Shown here: piece by piece, positions 60,801 to 64,000 of the stretch
Numbering within the stretch: position 1 is the first letter of the stretch
Layout of the letters: every line of letters starts with the position of its first letter
Source: Mactromeris polynyma
Taxonomy: Eukaryota; Mollusca; Bivalvia; Venerida; Mactridae
Assembly: GCA_032209605.1 (NCBI GenBank)
Contig: JASFXZ010000035.1
Coordinates: 687,001-751,000 of the forward strand
Direction of reading: 5' to 3'
Length of the DNA stretch: 64,000 bases
Notes under the pieces: model-generated
The model's input: the letters and a program-made list of their open reading frames with translations, nothing else
What the model was told of the DNA's origin: nothing
Database searches by the model: none
Translations under genes and position numbers: made by a program

Positions 60801-62234
60801 GTGCTGTGCTAAACAAGCCGGGGAAGTCTATGAATTAATGGTCTAAGCTGCAAGAGTCTGTGAATTTTGCACGTGTTGAATATTTCATCAATACATTTTG
60901 AACACAACTCATCATCACAGAAATAACATAATTTAAAAATTGTACATTTGTACATTTGTAAGTTGTTCTTTGTAGCCAACTTAAAATCATACATAAGAAA
61001 GTATTTTTATAAATTACGTACTTTATTTCATTCAGGTACAGTTTACTTGACTTGTATTATATTTGTTTCAGTTCGTCTGATAAGACAGTGAAGATTTGGG
61101 ACGCTGGTTCGCGACAGTGTGTACATACGTTTTACGATCACACGGACCAGGTTAGTTCCTTACTTCGCTTTAACAGTCCATTTAGGGGGGGTCAAGATTC
61201 TGCCCATATCTCGCTTTTAAAGTACACACTTTCCCCTACTCTGTATCTATATTTCCTTCAGACAGCAATGATGATATTTTCAGACAGAGAAATTCGAAAG
61301 TTTGGACTGTTCTCCAGGAAAACCGGCTTATTGACACTCGTGACGTCATGGGGAATTTCCAGTTATAAGATTACGTCATCAGTTCTACGTCAGAGCATTA
61401 ATGTCTTTAAAACGATATAAAATGAAAACGAAATAGCCTAGAGTATAACGGTTTTCATTTTCATGGTTCTCAATGTCAATGAAAATGTTGTCATTAAGCC
61501 CCGTTTTCCTGGAGAACAGTCCATCATCAGATATCTCATGACAAAGATCTGTCACTTACACCGAGTTACTTTATGCAATGTTTAGGAACAGAACATCCAA
61601 TAAAATAAATTCTGATATATTTTTAAACAAAAATTTAGTTTTTATTCATACCAAATATATTAAAATCTGACATCTACTCTTCTTTTCTTTAGTGATTCAA
61701 ATATTAAGAACATAGTAAAATATAAAATGACATAGGTCAGAAACGTTTTACTAAAATGTACATTAATTCTTGAAAATCCTCCGCTTCAAGATGGAAACGA
61801 AACGTACTTCATATAAACACATAAACTCATTCATGATCCATTTAATTTTATAAATCAAAATGAGATAACTGAAGACACTTCTGAGATAGAGCTTAGTTTG
61901 TGACATCTGAGATAGCGCTTAGTTTGTGACATCTGAGATAGCGCTTAGTTTGTGACATCTGAGATAGCGCTTAGTTTGTGACATCTGAGATAGAGCTTAG
62001 TTTGTGACATCTGAGATAGCGCTTAGTTTGTGACATCAGGAGTCTCGTTCTCACCAAAACTGTTGCCCTCTTGCTGAATATTTCTATTTGTATCGGTGGC
62101 CAGTGGAAGATTCTTTAAGCTTATATTCTGTCTCTGTGTTTCAGGTTTGGGCGGCAAAATATAATCCAAACGGTAATCGGATTGTGTCGGTGTCGGACGA
62201 TAAAGCTATACATGTGTACGATATTCCACAGTAA
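48828..62234 (+). CDS. WDR61: SKI8 / WDR61 (SKIC8), WD40 subunit of the Ski and Paf1 complexes
   Basis: Ten exons (48828-48855, 52636-52741, 53686-53771, 54136-54222, 54921-55069, 56928-57021, 59112-59205, 59748-59840, 61072-61150, 62145-62234) join in phase to 906 nt. All introns are GT/AG. The product is a seven-bladed WD40 propeller. Strong matches to the human protein include [114 protein letters not shown] and [11 protein letters not shown]. The protein scaffolds the Ski complex (SKI2 helicase, SKI3), which feeds mRNA to the cytoplasmic exosome, and joins the nuclear Paf1 transcription complex. Only the first few residues are unplaced. Introns are loaded with minisatellites. Confidence 0.95.
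48856..52635. other. SKI8 intron 2
   Basis: A 3.8-kb intron. 48890-49210 is a dispersed repeat (ccatcctgaaaagagcactt, gcaggaaattaaaacattt) whose second copy sits in intron 3 at 52745-53045. Most of the rest is the 19-bp array. Confidence 0.8.
49440..52062. repeat. 19-bp minisatellite, about 137 copies
   Basis: ATGATTGGTATATCACTAT repeats for 2.6 kb, with variants such as CTACATG, CTATACG, CCACATG and CTATAGG. A longer-range duplication is visible: the irregular words ataaagtat (49672 and 50101) and atcatatatcac (49804 and 50233) both recur with an offset of 429 bp. A 94-codon Tyr/Ile-rich ORF is an artefact of the array. Confidence 0.97.
52636..52741 (+). CDS. WDR61: SKI8 exon 3
   Basis: Encodes [14 protein letters not shown] ... 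[17 protein letters not shown], the first complete WD blade; acceptor cacttgcag, donor TG|gtaagt. Confidence 0.95.
52742..53685. other. SKI8 intron 3
   Basis: Filled by two dispersed repeats: 52745-53045 (partner at 48890-49210) and 53095-53285 (TTTGACCC-type, partners at 45336 and 45965). The rest is unrecognised. Confidence 0.7.
53686..53771 (+). CDS. WDR61: SKI8 exon 4
   Basis: Encodes [20 protein letters not shown] and VDINADGT; acceptor atttcag, donor ACAC|gtatcc. Confidence 0.95.
54136..54222 (+). CDS. WDR61: SKI8 exon 5
   Basis: Encodes (L)[19 protein letters not shown] and CAKSIDAGP, ending blade 2; acceptor accacag, donor CCAG|gtttgt. Confidence 0.95.
54223..54920. other. SKI8 intron 5 with a small MITE
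   Basis: Contains the 77-bp palindromic MITE at 54816-54892, ending 28 bp before exon 6. Nothing else was recognised. Confidence 0.6.
54816..54892. mobile_element. About 77-bp palindromic MITE, copy 2
   Basis: gagggtttcagtgcaaga pairs with tcttgcgttgaaccctt around a centre tataaatacataagagtta. Copy 1 is at 25779-25853. Confidence 0.65.
54921..55069 (+). CDS. WDR61: SKI8 exon 6
   Basis: Encodes [35 protein letters not shown] and [13 protein letters not shown]; acceptor aatttcag, donor TAC|gtatgt. Confidence 0.95.
55070..56927. other. SKI8 intron 6
   Basis: 55700-55860 (agagactctgtctcaccaaaacagttaacc...) resembles 62035-62090 (ggagtctcgttctcaccaaaactgttgccc), a dispersed repeat. The last 740 bp are the 45-bp array. 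Confidence 0.7.
56190..56905. repeat. 45-bp minisatellite, 16 copies, abutting a splice acceptor
   Basis: Each unit reads TTGATTACAGTCGAGATATT then TTAGGGTACCAGTATATACT and TACAG. The period is exactly 45 (for example 56341 to 56521 is four units). Variants are few (tcgag/tcgaa/tcaag, gattaca/gataaca). The array ends 22 bp before exon 7, whose real acceptor is attgattgattacag. So TTGATTACAG is common to the unit and the splice site. Confidence 0.95.
56928..57021 (+). CDS. WDR61: SKI8 exon 7
   Basis: Encodes [20 protein letters not shown] and [11 protein letters not shown]; acceptor gattgattacag (little pyrimidine tract), donor GAAG|gtaagac. Tandem arrays lie on both sides. Confidence 0.95.
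57045..57835. repeat. 47-bp minisatellite, about 17 copies
   Basis: Unit words are TCTGTATGGACAAGTAAAAG, ATGCTTATGGTTATGG and TGTTCGTACTG. It starts about 24 bp after the exon 7 donor. Some units lack the gcttat segment. caagtaaaag in each unit is a weak donor-like word. Confidence 0.95.
57991..58225 (+). repeat. Dispersed mollusc repeat (tatacgcctgttcgaagaacggg type)
   Basis: tatacgcctgttcgaagaac, cgtattatggga, the ggcgggcgggcgg run, gttttcatccgatcattatt and agggagttatcaccctttga follow in the order I remember from a very common mollusc repeat. Origin unknown. Confidence 0.6.
58580..58870 (-). mobile_element. tRNA-derived SINE with target-site duplications
   Basis: The minus strand starts with a tRNA-like head (AGCGGATCCGTAGTCCAGTG, loop CTTGTAA, GGTTCGATTCC). 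It continues through a body containing, in + sense, acgtgctcgatgtaaagcat and gggacctcgg. It ends in an AT-rich tail (aataaataaa). ATGTTGAAATA flanks it at 58569-58579 and 58871-58881. The anticodon arm is perfect (CTGGA/TCCAG) but the acceptor and T-arm are degenerate. The body resembles a conserved SINE core domain (MetaSINE-like, from memory). Confidence 0.8.
58884..58902. repeat. (ATCT)n microsatellite
   Basis: Four to five ATCT units directly after the SINE target-site duplication. Confidence 0.8.
59112..59205 (+). CDS. WDR61: SKI8 exon 8
   Basis: Encodes (G)[17 protein letters not shown] and [14 protein letters not shown]; acceptor tatatttccag, donor GACGT|gtacgt. Confidence 0.95.
59500..59695. 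repeat. 42-bp minisatellite, about 4 copies (intron 8)
   Basis: ccttctgattggctagttgt followed by tatgtcctcaaaa and (a/c)gttatg repeats every 42 bp. Each unit carries ATTGGCT, a CCAAT-box word in reverse. The in-frame [11 protein letters not shown] repeat is not thought to be coding. Confidence 0.85.
59748..59840 (+). CDS. WDR61: SKI8 exon 9
   Basis: Encodes [20 protein letters not shown] and [10 protein letters not shown]; acceptor ttttcag, donor TCAAG|gtaata. Its last 20 nt, AATACACACTTTGTTTCAAG, are repeated in the array that follows. Confidence 0.95.
59841..60557. repeat. 22-bp minisatellite derived from exon 9 and its donor, about 32 copies
   Basis: Two unit types alternate: A (GTAATACACACTTTG-TTTCAAG) and B (GTAATACATTCTATG-TTTCAAG). 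Unit A equals the last 20 nt of exon 9 preceded by the GT of its donor. A series of 11 units occurs twice in succession in the second half, a 242-bp higher-order repeat. Two junctions have lost the donor GT (caagttaata). Confidence 0.97.
60558..61071. other. Rest of SKI8 intron 9
   Basis: AT-rich sequence leading to the exon 10 acceptor. No feature recognised. Confidence 0.5.
61072..61150 (+). CDS. WDR61: SKI8 exon 10
   Basis: Encodes (S)[16 protein letters not shown] and [10 protein letters not shown]; acceptor tttgtttcag, donor CAG|gttagt. Confidence 0.95.
61304..61522. repeat. Foldback in intron 10
   Basis: GGACTGTTCTCCAGGAAAAC at 61304 is perfectly inverted at 61503-61522, and the match continues imperfectly into cgg-gctta-tgac. 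The loop is about 150 bp. It may be a small DNA element. Confidence 0.7.
61885..62038. repeat. 26-bp minisatellite, about 6 copies (intron 10)
   Basis: gagatag(c/a)gcttagtttg followed by tgacatct repeats every 26 bp, ending 107 bp before exon 11. Confidence 0.9.
62145..62234 (+). CDS. WDR61: SKI8 exon 11 (last coding exon)
   Basis: Encodes [20 protein letters not shown] and AIHVYDIPQ, then TAA (62232-62234). This closes the seventh blade, matching the human end IHIYDCPI. Confidence 0.95.
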   Translation, partial: VWAAKYNPNGNRIVSVSDDKAIHVYDIPQ

Positions 62235-62831
62235 TCTGCGCAAGCGTGACATTTAAGCTACGTTTTAATATCAGCCATTCTTTTCAGTTTTAGCGGAAGT
62301 ATTGCAGGTCCTTTTGATAGGTGATATTTGCATCATGAATCACCAAATTTGGGTATTACAAGGCTAAAATTTATTAATAATTTTACTGAAGGGGAATTTT
62401 CTGTCTGAGTAGGGGAGAGCAAATATTCATTTTTTTGGGGAACGAGATAATATATCGGCCCCAAATTTGCCATAAAAAAGGGCTGAATATCCACGTCTGT
62501 CTGCAGTGTTCGGGTGTGGAATCAAGTATTGTAGACATGGGCTTCGTTTATACAAGATTTATCAGCAAATATTAGAATCTTATTTTTATACACATACAAA
62601 ATTATTCCAGGCAAACGTTTTTGTTTGCCATATTCTTGCATGCTAATAAAAAAATGCTGCCACCTAAAAAATGTGGCTTGTACGGACTGATTTTCACGCC
62701 ATGAAATAAATGAAGACAGAAGGCGGTCAAGCTGGGAGGCTGATGGCAAGTTGGCTGTAAAGGTTACTTGTCAATGATTTAGTGTTTATAATGAAAGACA
62801 TTTTGTTGAATATTACCATGTTTTTATATGT

Positions 62832-62837
62832 AATAAA
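62832..62837 (+). terminator. Candidate poly(A) signal of SKI8
   Basis: AATAAA about 600 bp after the stop codon, followed by a T-rich and GT-rich stretch (gtgatttttttacatgttttgtgtttc). It would give a 3' UTR of roughly 620 nt. Confidence 0.5.
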
Positions 62838-62839
62838 GA

Positions 62840-63715
62840 TAATGTGATTTTTTTACATGTTTTGTGTTTCTTATGTTCAAACACAGAAAAATTGTCTAGG
62901 TAAAAGCATTGTTTACTAAAAAAACCATTTTGCAAAGTCTATATCTGGGCCAACTTTCGTGACATTGGTAGACAGTAGATTTTAACAAATCCAGATTTCG
63001 AGTTCAATTTCCAGAACAACAGAAATACAGCAAAATATTGTATGTGCTGAACTGTCGCAAAATAACAAAAGTTAAAAGTACTCCGATGACATAGTAGGAA
63101 CATTACAGACATACTGAACTTTCTGTGCCTGAAATTTCTATTTGATATATTCATATTTTATTGCAATATCCTAAATAATTTTCAGTGCAAAATATAGCCT
63201 ATTCATTGAAATAAAGCCAATTAATACCACCACAACAGAAACAAAAAGTCACATATTAACCTAATCGGTCATTATCCAGTGAGATTGCTGTTTGACTGGG
63301 TAATGTTTGCCTGTCAAAATCTTCCCATGTCTTGCCCATGAGTTAATCCACCGCAGAACAGGCCCATGAAGATATTAACACTAGTGGCAAATATTCCCCA
63401 GAATTGTGTTTGTAAATTCAGTGTGTCAATGAGACTGAGATGCCAAGCCGTTATCCAGGCAAACGGCGGTCACACCCGATAATGACCAATTCAATTAGTC
63501 TGTGATATTTTACTTCAGAGCTGTGTTATGTATTCGGCTCAATTTCAATCAATCGTCTCTATTTTGTGCTAAAAAAAGAAATATTACAGACATATTCTGT
63601 GTGTGAAATTTCTATGTTATATATTCATTTAATTGCAATATATCCTAAATATGTCATCGGAGTACTTGTAACTTTAATAGGACACAATAATGTACACGGT
63701 ATCTACAGACTTGTG
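62840..63715. other. Intergenic, nothing recognised
   Basis: AT-rich. 63060-63140 (aaagtactccgatgacata... acagacatactg) and 63575-63670 (inverted words, atgtcatcggagtacttgtaac) form a weak inverted repeat about 560 bp apart. Confidence 0.4.
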
Positions 63716-63721
63716 GCAAAA

Positions 63722-64000
63722 TAACGTATCTATGGCAAGATGACAAAAAAACGTATCTATGGCAAGATGACAAAAAAACGTATCTATGGCAAGATGACAA
63801 AATAACGTATCTATGGCAAGATGACAAAATAACGTATCTATGGCAAGATGACAAAAAAACGTATCTATGGCAAGATGACAAAAAAACGTATCTATGGCAA
63901 GATGACAAAAAAACGTATCTATGGCAAGATGACAAAAAAACGTATCTATGGCAAGATGACAACAAAACGTATCTATGACAAGATGACAAAAAAACGTATC
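63722..64000. repeat. 27-bp minisatellite running off the window
   Basis: acgtatctatggcaagatga followed by caaaaaa repeats every 27 bp, at least 10 copies, to the window end. The minus-strand CHRYVFLSS repeat ORF is an artefact of the array. Confidence 0.95.

Noticed and set aside
63654..63989. 111-codon minus-strand ORF of CHRYVFLSS repeats
   Set aside because: Translation of the 27-bp array; no start context or other coding sign.

Overview
The window is AT-rich nuclear DNA from an invertebrate animal, most likely a bivalve mollusc. The evidence is spliced genes with GT/AG introns, one ordinary housekeeping gene, and many repeat types I associate with mollusc genomes: tRNA-derived SINEs, L1/Nimb-like retroelements, degraded MULE-type transposase, and repeats beginning 'gggccataactc' or 'tatacgcctgttcgaagaacggg'. 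The species call is inference; no search was run.

Only one gene is clearly intact: the SKI8/WDR61 (SKIC8) orthologue on the + strand, with coding exons from about 48.8 to 62.2 kb. Ten exons were placed by splice sites and protein match. A weak first-exon candidate at 42903-42920 would complete a 307-residue seven-bladed WD40 protein (human 305). Its introns carry a striking series of unrelated minisatellites with units of 59, 19, 45, 47, 42, 22 and 26 bp. The 22-bp array is built from the 3' end of a coding exon plus its 5' splice site. The 45-bp array ends next to, and shares sequence with, a 3' splice site.

Left part (1-10 kb): the 3' end of a long ORF with a Tudor/chromo-like C-terminus, a 170-bp tandem repeat, a tRNA-like gene, a minus-strand exon carrying a 2A-like (StopGo) motif, a SINE with target-site duplications, a foldback element, and a retroelement C-terminal remnant.

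Middle part (9.7-33 kb): a non-autonomous Tigger/pogo-like element, a GC-rich MITE, a 5'-truncated non-LTR retrotransposon with its reverse transcriptase on the minus strand, a family of small MITEs, and remnants of two transposon-like protein families, one with a SAP-like end and one MULE-like. Most of the remaining sequence is non-coding and unrecognised.

34.1-40.6 kb: two arms of about 730 bp in inverted orientation enclose about 5 kb. The arms carry repeated CCGCGG-containing motifs and, near each end, a CAAGATGGCGG motif followed by a consensus splice donor. Inside are an intron-containing tRNA-Leu(CAA) gene and an internally deleted retroelement that keeps ORF1 and endonuclease sequence but has lost its reverse transcriptase. 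The right end of the window runs into a 27-bp tandem array.
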